Of a DNA stretch of 42,730 bases, positions 13,975-24,300 are shown one piece after another. Numbering within the stretch: the first letter of the stretch is position 1; every line of letters starts with the position of its first letter. The translations under genes were made by a program, and so were the position numbers. Origin of the DNA: Pseudomonas sp. Q11 (GTDB lineage: Bacteria > Pseudomonadota > Gammaproteobacteria > Pseudomonadales > Pseudomonadaceae); assembly GCF_024494355.1 (NCBI RefSeq), contig NZ_JAKNQY010000016.1:73094-115823 (forward strand). The letters are read 5' to 3'. The notes under the pieces were generated by a model that did not search any database, was not told the DNA's origin, and saw only the letters and a list, made by a program, of their open reading frames with translations.

Positions 13975-16239
13975 ATGGCAAACGAATCGAAATGCCCGTT
14001 CAATCACGCCGCGGGTGGTGGCACCACGAACCGTGACTGGTGGCCCAACCAGCTGAACCTGAAGATCCTGCACCAGCACTCCCCGTTGTCCGACCCCATG
14101 GGCGAGGATTTCAACTACACCGAAGCATTCAAAAGCCTGGATTTCCAGGCCCTGAAAAATGACCTGAATGCATTGATGACCGACTCCCAGGACTGGTGGC
14201 CGGCGGACTTCGGGCACTACGGGCCGCTCTTTGTCCGCATGGCCTGGCACAGCGCCGGCACCTACCGCACCGGTGACGGACGCGGAGGCGCGGGCTCCGG
14301 CCAGCAGCGTTTTGCGCCTCTCAACAGTTGGCCGGACAACGTCAGCCTCGACAAGGCCCGGCGACTGTTATGGCCGATCAAACAGAAATACGGTCGCAAC
14401 ATTTCCTGGGCCGACCTGATCGTCCTCACCGGCAACGTCGCGCTGGAGTCCATGGGCTTCAAGACCTTTGGTTTTTCCGGCGGTCGTCCCGACGTCTGGG
14501 AGCCGGATGAAGACGTCTACTGGGGTTCCGAAAACAAATGGCTGGGCGGCGACACCCGCTATGGCAAACCGGATAAAGCCGCGATGCAAGATCCCGGCGA
14601 GGGACAACTGGTGGCCGAACCCGGCAATGAAGAAAGTCGTACCGACCTGGGGCGCAACCTGGAGAACCCGCTGGCCGCCGTGCAGATGGGGCTGATCTAC
14701 GTCAACCCGGAAGGCCCCGAAGGCCAACCGGACCCGGTTGCTGCCGGGCTGGATATCCGCGAAACCTTTGGCCGCATGGCGATGAACGATGAAGAAACCG
14801 TGGCCCTGATTGCCGGCGGCCATGCCTTCGGCAAGACCCACGGCGCAGGCCCCGCGGACAACGTCGGCGCCGAGCCTGAAGCCGCTGGCCTGGAACAACA
14901 GGGCCTGGGCTGGAAGAACGCATTCGGCACCGGCAAAGGCCCCGATACCATCACCAGTGGCCTGGAAGTGACCTGGACCACCACGCCCACCCGCTGGAGC
15001 AACAACTACCTGGAAAACCTGTTCGGTTTTGAGTGGGAGCTGACCAAGAGCCCGGCCGGTGCGCATCAGTGGACACCGAAAAACGGTGCTGGCGCGGGCA
15101 TCATTCCGGACGCCCACGATCCGGCCAAGCGCCGCAATCCAACCATGCTCACCACTGACCTGGCGCTGCGCTTCGACCCGATCTACGAAAAAATCTCACG
15201 GCGCTTCCTGGAGAACCCGGACCAATTGGCCGACGCCTTCGCCCGCGCCTGGTTCAAGCTGATCCACCGCGATATGGGCCCGCTCTCGCGCTACCTCGGC
15301 CCGGAACTGCCCACCGAAGAATTGCTGTGGCAAGACCCTATCCCGGCAGTGGACCACCCCTTGGTCAACGACAGTGACATTGCCTCCCTCAAAGGCAAGC
15401 TGCTGGCCTCGGGCCTTTCGGTTTCACAGCTGGTGTCCACCGCCTGGGCGGCCGCGTCGAGCTTCCGTGGCTCCGACAAACGCGGCGGCGCCAACGGTGG
15501 CCGCCTGCGCCTGGCTCCGCAGAAGGACTGGCCGGCCAACCAGCCGGAACAATTGGCGCCAGTGCTGGCGACGCTCGAAAAGGTCCGGAGCGAGTTCAAC
15601 GGGGCCCAGTCCGGTGGTAAAAAAATCTCCCTGGCGGACCTGATCGTGCTGGCCGGCAGCGCCGGCATTGAACAGGCGGCCAAAGATGCCGGGCTCAGCG
15701 TGACGGTGCCTTTTTCACCGGGGCGTATGGACGCCAGCCAGGAGCAGACCGACGTCGAGTCGTTCGGCTTTCTTGAACCCATCGCCGATGGCTTTCGCAA
15801 CTACCTCAAGGGCAGGTATCGCGTACCCGCCGAGGCACTGCTGATCGACAAGGCGCAACTGCTGACCCTCAGCGCCCCGGAGATGACCGCGCTGATCGGC
15901 GGCCTGCGCGTGCTTGATACCAATGTCGGCCAAACCCGGCATGGGGTTTTCACCCAACAGCCAGGGGCGTTGACCAACGACTTCTTCGTCAACCTGCTGG
16001 ACATGGGGGTGGAATGGAAACCGCTCTCGGACGACCAGCAAACGTTCGAAGCCCGTGACCGCAAGACCGGTCAAGTCAAATGGACCGGCACTCGTGTCGA
16101 TCTGGTCTTCGGCTCCAACGCTCAACTACGGGCCCTGGCCGAAGTGTATGCCAGCGCGGATGCGCAGGAGCTGTTCGTCAACGACTTTATCGCGGCATGG
16201 GTCAAGGTGATGAACCTGGATCGGTTTGATCTCGGCTGA
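13975..16239 (+). CDS. katG: Catalase-peroxidase (HPI)
   Basis: The 754-aa bifunctional haem enzyme destroys hydrogen peroxide in the cytoplasm. The distal triad is Arg88, Trp91 and His92 (FVRMAWHSAGTYR). The Trp-Tyr-Met adduct that gives catalase activity is complete: Trp91, Tyr242 (LIYVNPEG) and Met268 (FGRMAMND). The proximal haem ligand is His283 (GGHAFGKTH). The duplicated C-terminal peroxidase-like domain, which lacks haem, fills the rest. Length and motif spacing match known KatG proteins. No signal peptide is present. It stands alone, followed by hairpins at 16258-16290 and 16391-16417. OxyR control is normal for katG, but I could not prove an OxyR site here. The Shine-Dalgarno (AAAGGT) is modest. 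Confidence 0.98.
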   Translation: MANESKCPFNHAAGGGTTNRDWWPNQLNLKILHQHSPLSDPMGEDFNYTEAFKSLDFQALKNDLNALMTDSQDWWPADFGHYGPLFVRMAWHSAGTYRTGDGRGGAGSGQQRFAPLNSWPDNVSLDKARRLLWPIKQKYGRNISWADLIVLTGNVALESMGFKTFGFSGGRPDVWEPDEDVYWGSENKWLGGDTRYGKPDKAAMQDPGEGQLVAEPGNEESRTDLGRNLENPLAAVQMGLIYVNPEGPEGQPDPVAAGLDIRETFGRMAMNDEETVALIAGGHAFGKTHGAGPADNVGAEPEAAGLEQQGLGWKNAFGTGKGPDTITSGLEVTWTTTPTRWSNNYLENLFGFEWELTKSPAGAHQWTPKNGAGAGIIPDAHDPAKRRNPTMLTTDLALRFDPIYEKISRRFLENPDQLADAFARAWFKLIHRDMGPLSRYLGPELPTEELLWQDPIPAVDHPLVNDSDIASLKGKLLASGLSVSQLVSTAWAAASSFRGSDKRGGANGGRLRLAPQKDWPANQPEQLAPVLATLEKVRSEFNGAQSGGKKISLADLIVLAGSAGIEQAAKDAGLSVTVPFSPGRMDASQEQTDVESFGFLEPIADGFRNYLKGRYRVPAEALLIDKAQLLTLSAPEMTALIGGLRVLDTNVGQTRHGVFTQQPGALTNDFFVNLLDMGVEWKPLSDDQQTFEARDRKTGQVKWTGTRVDLVFGSNAQLRALAEVYASADAQELFVNDFIAAWVKVMNLDRFDLG

Positions 16240-16257
16240 GGCTGTCAGGCGCTGAGA

Positions 16258-16290
16258 GAAGCCCTCAATCTGATCCAGGTTGAGGGCTTC
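16258..16290 (+). terminator. Probable katG terminator hairpin
   Basis: GAAGCCCTCAA pairs perfectly with TTGAGGGCTTC (11 bp) around an 11-base loop, 18 bases after the katG stop. There is no T-run after it, so it may stabilise the 3' end rather than terminate alone. Confidence 0.55.
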
Positions 16291-16390
16291 GTTCCCTGCT
16301 CATTGAAACGTCACTCATGAACTTTTCTTCACCCCACACGTTGCCGTGATTGGGTAAAGTCCCCTCGCTCATTCAAGAAACTAAGGTTTT

Positions 16391-16417
16391 AGCCCGCCCT
16401 CCCGCGGGCTTTTTTTT
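16391..16417 (+). terminator. Strong Rho-independent terminator
   Basis: AGCCCGC and GCGGGCT form a 7-bp GC-rich stem with a 6-base loop, followed by eight T. It isolates katG from the chemoreceptor gene. Apart from these hairpins, the gap 16240-16605 shows nothing recognisable until the GGAGGA ribosome site at about 16595. Confidence 0.9.
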
Positions 16418-16605
16418 GTCCGAAATTCAGGATAAGCCTGAGGCGCGCAGCAGATTCTTCAGCCAATGCCTGATACCCGGAAAAAATCCTTTCAGATCCA
16501 GAGTCGGCAGCCGATACAGCCCTGTTACACGTTTTAGCTGGCTCAAAAACAACAATCTTCCAGCGTACCGACGATCAAGCAGCACAATGTTCCTGGAGGA
16601 ATTTG

Positions 16606-18525
16606 ATGAATAGCTGGTTTGGCAACATTAGCGTCAACATGAAACTGGGCCTGGGCTTTGGCCTGGTGCTGGTACTGACCTGCGTCCTGGCGCTGACCAG
16701 TTGGACCAGCCTGGGAGGACTGATCGACCGCAGCAACTGGATGAGCGACATCACCAAGCTCAATGCCGGCCTGACCAAACTTCGCGTCGTGCGCCTGCAA
16801 TACATGCTGACCAATGGCGACGAGACCGCCGCACAGAATGTGCAAACCACCCTCGATGGTTTTGTGGCGCAACAGAACGCGCTGCTAAGCAGTTTCAAGA
16901 GCCCGGAAAACGTCAAACTGCTCAAGGAGCAGAGCGCGACCATCAGCGCCTATCAGGTTTCCCTGAACAAAATGCGCAACGCCTACCGCACCGGCAACAC
17001 CGCCCGCGCTGCGATGACAGCCAACGCCGGGACCGCTTACAAGCTGATCGAGACGATCAATACCGACGTTCAGCAAATGGCTCTGAGCGACCAGCGCTTC
17101 GAACAGTACCAGGCCATCACCGAGGCCAAGCAGGCGTTCATGTTGGCCCGCTATGAAGTGCGCGGTTACACCGCCAAGAGCAACGCCGAAAACGAACGCA
17201 AGGCCGTCGCTCAACTGGACGCGGCCATCGCTTCGCTCCAACCGCTGAATGTGTATTTCGCCAGCACCCGGCAAGATGAGCTGCGTCAGCTCGAAGCGGT
17301 CCTGACTCAATACCGCAGCGCTGTCCAGGCTTTCACGCTGGCCATTGCCGAGGCGGCGCAGGCCCGCAAGGAAATGACCGATCAGGGCACGACCATCGTC
17401 TCCCTGAGCGAACAGCTGTATCAGATCCAGCTCGACCGCCGCGATGCCGAAAGCGCCCAGGCCCGCACCCTGCAACTGGTCAGCACTTTATTAGCATTGC
17501 TGATGGGCATCATCGCGGCGGTGATCATTACTCGTCAGATCACCCGACCGCTGCGTGAGACCCTGGCCGTGGTCGATCGCATTGCCAGTGGCGATCTGTC
17601 GCAAAACGTCGTCGTCACCCGTCGCGATGAACTGGGCGTGCTGCAACAAGGCATCGCGCGCATGGGTGTGACCCTGCGCGATCTGATCAGCGGCATCCGT
17701 GATGGCGTGACCCAGATCGCCAGCGCCGCCGAAGAATTGTCCGCCGTGACCGAGCAGACCAGCGCCGGGGTCAACAGCCAGAAAGTCGAGACCGATCAGG
17801 TGGCGACCGCCATGCACGAGATGACCGCCACGGTTCAGGAAGTGGCGCGCAACGCCGAAGAGGCCTCGCAGGCCGCGGCCGCCGCCGACGGCGAAGCCCG
17901 TGCCGGCGACCAGGTGGTCAACGAAGCCATCGCCCAGATCGAACGCCTGGCCAGTGAAGTGGTGCGTTCCACCGACGCCATGACCGTGCTGCAACAGGAA
18001 AGCGACAAGATTGGCAGCGTCATGGACGTGATCAAGGCCGTCGCCGAGCAAACCAACCTGTTGGCGCTGAACGCGGCGATTGAAGCGGCGCGCGCCGGTG
18101 AAGCCGGTCGTGGTTTCGCCGTGGTTGCCGACGAAGTCCGTGGCCTGGCCCAGCGCACGCAGAAGTCCACCGAGGAAATCGAAGGTCTGGTGGCCGGCCT
18201 GCAGAACGGCACCCAACAAGTGGCCGCCGTGATGAACAACAGCCGCAGCCTCACCGACAGCAGCGTCGCCCTGACCCGCAAGGCCGGCGTCTCACTGGAA
18301 AACATCACCCGCACGGTGTCGAACATCCAGTCGATGAACCAGCAGATCGCCGCCGCCGCCGAAGAGCAAAGCGCCGTGGCCGAGGAGATCAGCCGCAGCA
18401 TCATCAACGTACGCGACGTGTCCGAGCAGACCGCCGCCGCCAGCGAAGAAACCGCAGCGTCCAGTGTTGAACTGGCACGCTTGGGTAATCAGTTGCAGAT
18501 GATGGTGAGTCACTTCCGCGTCTAA
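16606..18525 (+). CDS. Methyl-accepting chemotaxis protein
   Basis: The 639-aa chemoreceptor has a first membrane helix at about residues 13-33 (LGLGFGLVLVLTCVLAL) and a long all-helical periplasmic part of about 255 residues. The second membrane helix is at about 290-310 (LLALLMGIIAAVIITRQI). A HAMP domain follows (RPLRETLAVVDRIASGDLSQ), then the cytoplasmic signalling hairpin with tip QTNLLALNAAIEAARAGEAG near residue 485. The size and helicity of the sensor fit the helical bimodular (HBM) class, known in pseudomonads for organic acids and polyamines; the actual ligand is unknown. There is no CheR-binding pentapeptide at the C-terminus (ends SHFRV). The start is ATG 16606 behind GGAGGA; an in-frame TTG just before it is not needed. 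Confidence 0.95.
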   Translation: MNSWFGNISVNMKLGLGFGLVLVLTCVLALTSWTSLGGLIDRSNWMSDITKLNAGLTKLRVVRLQYMLTNGDETAAQNVQTTLDGFVAQQNALLSSFKSPENVKLLKEQSATISAYQVSLNKMRNAYRTGNTARAAMTANAGTAYKLIETINTDVQQMALSDQRFEQYQAITEAKQAFMLARYEVRGYTAKSNAENERKAVAQLDAAIASLQPLNVYFASTRQDELRQLEAVLTQYRSAVQAFTLAIAEAAQARKEMTDQGTTIVSLSEQLYQIQLDRRDAESAQARTLQLVSTLLALLMGIIAAVIITRQITRPLRETLAVVDRIASGDLSQNVVVTRRDELGVLQQGIARMGVTLRDLISGIRDGVTQIASAAEELSAVTEQTSAGVNSQKVETDQVATAMHEMTATVQEVARNAEEASQAAAAADGEARAGDQVVNEAIAQIERLASEVVRSTDAMTVLQQESDKIGSVMDVIKAVAEQTNLLALNAAIEAARAGEAGRGFAVVADEVRGLAQRTQKSTEEIEGLVAGLQNGTQQVAAVMNNSRSLTDSSVALTRKAGVSLENITRTVSNIQSMNQQIAAAAEEQSAVAEEISRSIINVRDVSEQTAAASEETAASSVELARLGNQLQMMVSHFRV

Positions 18526-18537
18526 CACCCTACGCAC

Positions 18538-18655
18538 TGTGGGAGCGGGCTGTGTGGGAGCAAGGCTTGCTCGCGATCCAGGCGCTGCGGTCCTCAAGAG
18601 ACAGCGGCGTTTTCATCGCTGGCAAGCCTTGCTCCCACACAGCCTGCTCCCACCG
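18538..18655. repeat. REPIN-like long inverted repeat
   Basis: TGTGGGAGCGGGCTGTGTGG, continuing into GAGCAAGGCTTGC, is mirrored about 70 bases later by GCAAGCCTTGCTCCCACACA and CCTGCTCCCAC. The whole is a nested inverted repeat of about 118 bases, two REP units facing each other with a doubled GTGGGAGC start. It separates the chemoreceptor gene from the Tc toxin locus. Confidence 0.85.
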
Positions 18656-18791
18656 GGTTTGCATCAGCGCCGCCCACGAATTGCTCTTTCGTACAAGTTC
18701 CCCATCCCCTGTCCTACCGCCTTTCTTTGCCCGCTCCTGTACGGTTTTCGCTTGAACAAGCACATTCCGTTCGCACAGGAGATGACAACAC

Positions 18792-21332
18792 ATGGACGTA
18801 AGCAACGACTCGCTGTTGCACAGGCTCGTTGGCTCCCCAGACAGAGCGGACGCCACAAAAGTCGATCTGAGAACCGCCCTGCAACGAATGGGCGTGACGT
18901 CGGTCTTCGACATCGCGCGCATGAGCAAGGCGCAGTTCACCCAGGCACTCGCCAGGCATAGCGACGCGGACGGTGAACAGGTCTACGACAATGCGACGAG
19001 CCATGCCCGGCAAATCAGCCGTCTGTATCAGGAGCATCGCGTATCGTCCGGCGCCAACCCGCCACGGAGCAAGCGCAGCCTAAAGGCAGGCTCGACGTCA
19101 GAGTCCACCGGCTATCAAGCGCTGTTCGAAGAGAATTGGGGCCAGTTCTGCAACGAGGGTGATATCGCGGCAATCGACTCGCCCGTGGCGTATCTGCGGG
19201 CGTTGTATCTGTTTGCCGGGGAGCTGGAAAACCGCTCGCCCCACGCCGGCAGAATCACCTTGGCGCAACGGCGCCCGGACCTCAAGGCACTGATGCTCGA
19301 TCGCCAGAGTGCCTTCGTGACCCGTCCGATGCTCGACATCATCAACGACACCCTGCAAAGCAATATCGAAGCGCACCTGGCAAAAACCAACGAGAACAGG
19401 ACCGTTCACCAGGTACTGGCCAGCGCACACTACCCCTTCTCGCTGCCCTACGATCTGCACCATCACCAATGTCTGCTTGGGCTGGGCACGGGCAAGCCGA
19501 CGCTGGGCGAACTGAATTATCGGGTTAGCCGGAACCTGCCGTTTTCAAAGGATCGGGAGCTTTACGGGGGAGTAGTCGTCAATTCTGCAGAAGCGCAAAA
19601 ACTCCTGTCCGGGTTGAGCTCCGCGCAACAGATGCTGCTCATCGCGCCAACCGCCTCGGATGCCAATCTCGGCACACTAAAAACAAACTACGGCACTGAG
19701 AACATCTCACGCTTGAGTGAACTTGAGTTCTTCAAGGAGCGCACCGGGCTCACGACGGAGCAGGTTGAGCAACTTCTGGCGCAAGGCAGGTACAGCTCGA
19801 GAACCTCATCCCATAGCCCAACGTCCACTCAGGCTCATTATGGAACCAGCTACATCAACGGGCCGGGGTCGAGCCCTGCCCTGAGCATTGAAACCCAAGC
19901 GGACCAGAGGCGCTTCACCCACCATTCCCATGAGCGTTTCGACCGCTTGCAACGAATGATTCGATTACACCGCTGGACCCGTATCCCCGTCGACGAACTG
20001 GACACGCTGATCTTCAATGCCCAACGCTCGCAGAGCGACTATACGTTCAACGCCCACACCTTGCGCACGCTTGGCGTCTATCGATACCTGAACCAACGCC
20101 ACGGCATAGCGCCTGAAGAATTCGCTGTATTCCTGCACGACATGCCGACTGGCGCTTGCGGGGAGCGTCTGTCGTTATTCGATCAGGTGTTCAATCGCAC
20201 CCAACTGCTCAAAAACCCTGTGTGGCAAACGCCATCAGAGCCCCTTGTCACCACGGACCTGCAGAGCTTCAGTTATCTCAGTGCCGGCCTTGGGCTACCC
20301 ATTACGCAAGATTCGCTGTTGCTGCTTGCGGCCTACTCCCAGAAGTACCTGCTTTCGTTGAAACATGATCTGCGCACGGTTTCTTCGCTGTATCGCCAGG
20401 CCCGTATCGCACGGATGTTTGGTCTATCCCCCCTTGAATGCATGGAGCTGGCACGATTACTGGGTGGGGATGATTTCTGCAAAGCGCTGGTGACCGGGAA
20501 GCTGGGCTCCTCGGGGTCCACACAATCCGACATTCTCGACGTCCTGATGGCAATGGATTGGGCCGTTGACTGGCTCAGGCGACACCATTGGGATGTGCTG
20601 CATTGGTGTCGCCTGTTTGATGTCATCGGAAACAGCTTGCCTCTGAGTCAGAATCTGGAAAAGCGATTGGCGAAATTCCAGGCGGACACCAACACCTCCC
20701 ACGCCCCTCAGCATCGAGTGGAGGTTCTACTGCACGACATTGCAGACCTGTCTGCCGAATACGTCCCTTGCGTATTGAAAATGGCCAACACCGACGCAAT
20801 GGCGCTCATCGCGGCCATCAAGCAAGCCCCGGGAACAATGCCCTCGTTGCTGGCGACGGTATTACGCACGGCCGAGACTTGCCAACGTTTGCACCTGGGC
20901 AGCAGCACGCTGAAGGTCCTGATGGAAAACCCGACATGGCTGGCCCCGCACCTGTCCAGCACCCTGACGCCCCAAACCCTGTATCTGCTCGAATGCTTCA
21001 GTCATTGCGCCCGCCATCAGGCCCAGTCGGAAGAGAACCTGTTGCACTACCTGCAAGTGGCCAACCAGGAACATTCGGAAAAAGAAGCCAATGGCCTGCT
21101 GGCCAAGCTGTTGAACTGGAGCGTCGAAGAAGTGAGTTCCCTGACGGCGTCACTGGACACAAGACGCGCAAACTCAATGGAAGCGGTGGATTGGATCATG
21201 CGCTGCCAGGCGAGCTGCCAGCAAACGGGATTGTCGGCAAACCTGCTGACCAAGGCGACCAGACTGAAAACCGCCAGTCCTGCATCGGATTGGAAAATAG
21301 TTGGTGAAGCGCTGATCGCCGCCTGCCATTGA
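18792..21332 (+). CDS. tcaA: Tc toxin A-subunit, N-terminal component (TcaA-like, VRP1 family)
   Basis: The 846-aa protein resembles the N-terminal half of Tc toxin A subunits. These are encoded either as one TcdA-type gene or, as here, split into tcaA and tcaB. The segment SPVAYLRALYLFAGELENR...ITLAQRRPDLKALMLD and the LPYDLHHHQC region are typical of the VRP1/TcA alpha-helical shell domain. The middle has a low-complexity Ser/Thr linker (SSRTSSHSPTSTQAHYGTS, about residues 336-354). There is no signal peptide, as usual for Tc proteins. The start ATG at 18792 has AGGAG about 10 bases upstream. It is the first gene of the locus and is followed by tcaB after 35 bases. Together they should build the pentameric pore-forming A component. 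Confidence 0.88.
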   Translation: MDVSNDSLLHRLVGSPDRADATKVDLRTALQRMGVTSVFDIARMSKAQFTQALARHSDADGEQVYDNATSHARQISRLYQEHRVSSGANPPRSKRSLKAGSTSESTGYQALFEENWGQFCNEGDIAAIDSPVAYLRALYLFAGELENRSPHAGRITLAQRRPDLKALMLDRQSAFVTRPMLDIINDTLQSNIEAHLAKTNENRTVHQVLASAHYPFSLPYDLHHHQCLLGLGTGKPTLGELNYRVSRNLPFSKDRELYGGVVVNSAEAQKLLSGLSSAQQMLLIAPTASDANLGTLKTNYGTENISRLSELEFFKERTGLTTEQVEQLLAQGRYSSRTSSHSPTSTQAHYGTSYINGPGSSPALSIETQADQRRFTHHSHERFDRLQRMIRLHRWTRIPVDELDTLIFNAQRSQSDYTFNAHTLRTLGVYRYLNQRHGIAPEEFAVFLHDMPTGACGERLSLFDQVFNRTQLLKNPVWQTPSEPLVTTDLQSFSYLSAGLGLPITQDSLLLLAAYSQKYLLSLKHDLRTVSSLYRQARIARMFGLSPLECMELARLLGGDDFCKALVTGKLGSSGSTQSDILDVLMAMDWAVDWLRRHHWDVLHWCRLFDVIGNSLPLSQNLEKRLAKFQADTNTSHAPQHRVEVLLHDIADLSAEYVPCVLKMANTDAMALIAAIKQAPGTMPSLLATVLRTAETCQRLHLGSSTLKVLMENPTWLAPHLSSTLTPQTLYLLECFSHCARHQAQSEENLLHYLQVANQEHSEKEANGLLAKLLNWSVEEVSSLTASLDTRRANSMEAVDWIMRCQASCQQTGLSANLLTKATRLKTASPASDWKIVGEALIAACH

Positions 21333-21367
21333 CGGGTGTACCCACTTTAAATTCAAGGATTGAATAC

Positions 21368-24300
21368 ATGACCGAGGCCATAAAAAAGCAGCTCGATGAA
21401 AGCTTGCGTGACGCACTACTGGCGCTCTACCTGAACAATGTCGCACCCGCTAGTGCCAAGTCGTTGAGGAACGCCCATGACCTCTATGAGTACTGGCTGC
21501 TCGATGTGCTGGTCAGCCAGGATGTGCCCACCACACCAGTCGCCTGTGCGATTGCCAGTCTGCAGCAATACATCAACCGTATCTTGATGAACCTGGAGCC
21601 CGGATACGACCCGGAGGACTTCAGCGCTGAACATCGGCAGACGTGGCGCAATGAACTGCATCAGTACGCCACCTGGGCCGCCTATCAAAAGCTGCTCAAT
21701 TTCCCCTCGACGTATCTGGACCCGACCCTGAGGGCCAACAAGAGCGATAACTTCCTGCAACTGGAAAACGCCCTCAACCAGAACCGGATTCAACCCGACG
21801 CGGTTCAATCGGCGGTCCTGGCCTACCTGTCCCGATTCGAAGAAGTGGCCAACCTGACGATTCTCAACGGCTATATCGATGGCGAGGACTTTGCCAACAG
21901 CACCTATTATTTCATCGCCAAATCCCGCACCGAAAACACTTACTTCTGGCGCTCGCTGGACATGGCGCAACGTCCGCTGGACAGTACCTTACCGCCCCCT
22001 TCCAAACAGGATCAGCCGGATCCATACGCCTGGTCGGACTGGGAAAAAGCTGATGTGCCGATTCCCGATAGCGCGGTTGAACACTCGATTCGTCCTGTCT
22101 GGTTCAACAATCGCCTGTTCGTTGTCTGGGCAGAATGCATCCATCAGGATCAGTCGGCCTCCAGCGCGCCTTCGAACGCTGATGCCGTGGCACCCGGTGT
22201 GAATCATCCGCTACTGCGCTTGAGCTATTGCTTCAAAAAACAGGATGGCATGTGGAGTACGCCACGAGTGGGCCTGCAAGGGTATTGCGAGGACAAAACG
22301 CTTGCCAGTCTGAGCCTGGAGGCGATCAGGTCGTTGATAGGTTCCGTTGCGGTGCGACACCGCAACGGGTCGCTTGACTCGCTCTGTCTCATCCTGTGTG
22401 CCAAGAGTCCCAAGGCCAATGCCGAAGCCATGCCGACGAATGCTTTCAGCTTTATCAAAACGGTTCGCGTTGATAAAAACCTCGTTCATGAACCGGATAG
22501 CTCAGCCTTCATCAAACAAACGGAGAAGGAAAAAGTCACTGGTCCGAATCGCAGCCCCGTTGATGATGACCTCATCGAGGTTCACGACCAGCGCATCCAA
22601 ACAAAACTGTCTTTTATGAATATAGAAGGTTCTGATACCCCTCTGCCGAAGAATATAATTAATACCCTTCCCAGCCTCGATGACCAGTTGAACGGTGTCA
22701 TCGTTAGATCCGCCGACTCAACACATTACCTGTCTTTCAACGCCGACAACGCGTCGCTCCCTCCAACAAGTAAAATTCGCCTCTACTCCGGTAACTTCAC
22801 ATTGAATCTGATGCCACCGGACGAAAACCTGCCGTCCTCCGCCTATATTCCGCTCGGCGAAAACTCGACTCTCAGATTTGCGTATCCCAGCAACTTCGAT
22901 ACCGAATACAAGTTGTCGATAGACAGCCTGAGCAACGTGATCCTGGATGATGAAAATTCGACGGGCTTTACGCTTCCTGGGAATACCTACGTCAGTGGCA
23001 AGCTCATTTCCGTCGCTGCGGTCAGATATTTAAACCGGGGCGCAGATATTCGGATGACGCTCGACACACCCGACAGGTCTACTAATTTCCAGGCTCGCGT
23101 TCTCTGCGAAGAAGAGTTGCTCTACAAAAAATACGTGGTCTTCCGTCAGCCAGACGCGATGGCCCCTGACTCGCTAACCTATGAAAACCTGAAGCCTGTC
23201 GCGACGTCCTCTCTGGTAAAGCAACTACCGGCTCTCTACCAATACCCTTTACGCATCGAAGAACTCAGTGGAGAAGGCGATACATTGTTTTATGGGGTTG
23301 CGTTAGCCCGCCCTCACGAACCCGATAAGACAGTCGCCTTCGTCCTGAAAGCGATCAAGCTCAACCTGGCCCCTGCACTTTCCCAGCCTCCCGGCATTAA
23401 CTCCCTATCAACACCGAACCTGGGCGCCACCCAATTTATCGACTTCGCCCATTCTTCCATCAAGTACAGCGACGGCAAAAACCAAAAACGCCAACCGATC
23501 CGGTTGAACACCCTATTCGCCGCCGAACTGATCCGGCGCACCGAAAACAGCCTGGACGAGCTGTTCGACTGGGCCACTCAACACCTGCCGGAACCCACCC
23601 TGCCCGGTGACCCTAACAACAGGATGGACTTCCATGGAGCTTACGGCCGTTACTTCACCGAACTGTTTCTTTACTTGCCATGGCTGGTCGCCCATCGATT
23701 GAACGCCGAGCATCGGTATGAGGAAGCTGAACGGTGGCTGCGCTATGTCTTCGACCCGGGTCGCAGGAAAGCCGAATGCTGGAGAAGCGTCCCTTTGCTC
23801 GACGGTGACACGCCTTCGTATGCCGACCAGGCGCCCCACGATCCCCATCAAATTGCCCTCAGTCATCCGGTGCACTTTCGCAAGGCGCTGTACTTCCTGT
23901 ACCTCGACATCCTGGCCAACCGAGGCGACGCCGCATACCGCGGGCTGACACCCGACAGTCTCAGCGAGGCAAAGCTCTGGTACGTTCGGACACTGGACTT
24001 GTTGGGGCCGCGCCCGGTCGTTCAACCGGTCGATCACTGGACGGCCGTCAGCCTTCACGGCTTGAGCACCACCAACAATGACGACCTGCGCCACTTTGAA
24101 AAGCGGCTGCCTCTGCCCACCGTCAGCCCGCCGTCGCTTGTCCAGGAAGGCCGTTCCCAAGCGGCCCTGACGGCGATCGATAACCCGTATCTGCGCGTGC
24201 CGTTCAATCCGCAGTTGCTCAAATGCTGGGACGTCGCCGAAAGTCGCCTGTACAACCTGCGCCATAACCTCGACATCGCCGGCAAGCCGCTGCATTTGCC

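Noticed and set aside
14368..15117. Minus-strand ORF of 249 aa inside katG
   Set aside because: Antisense shadow of katG, whose catalytic residues are all intact.
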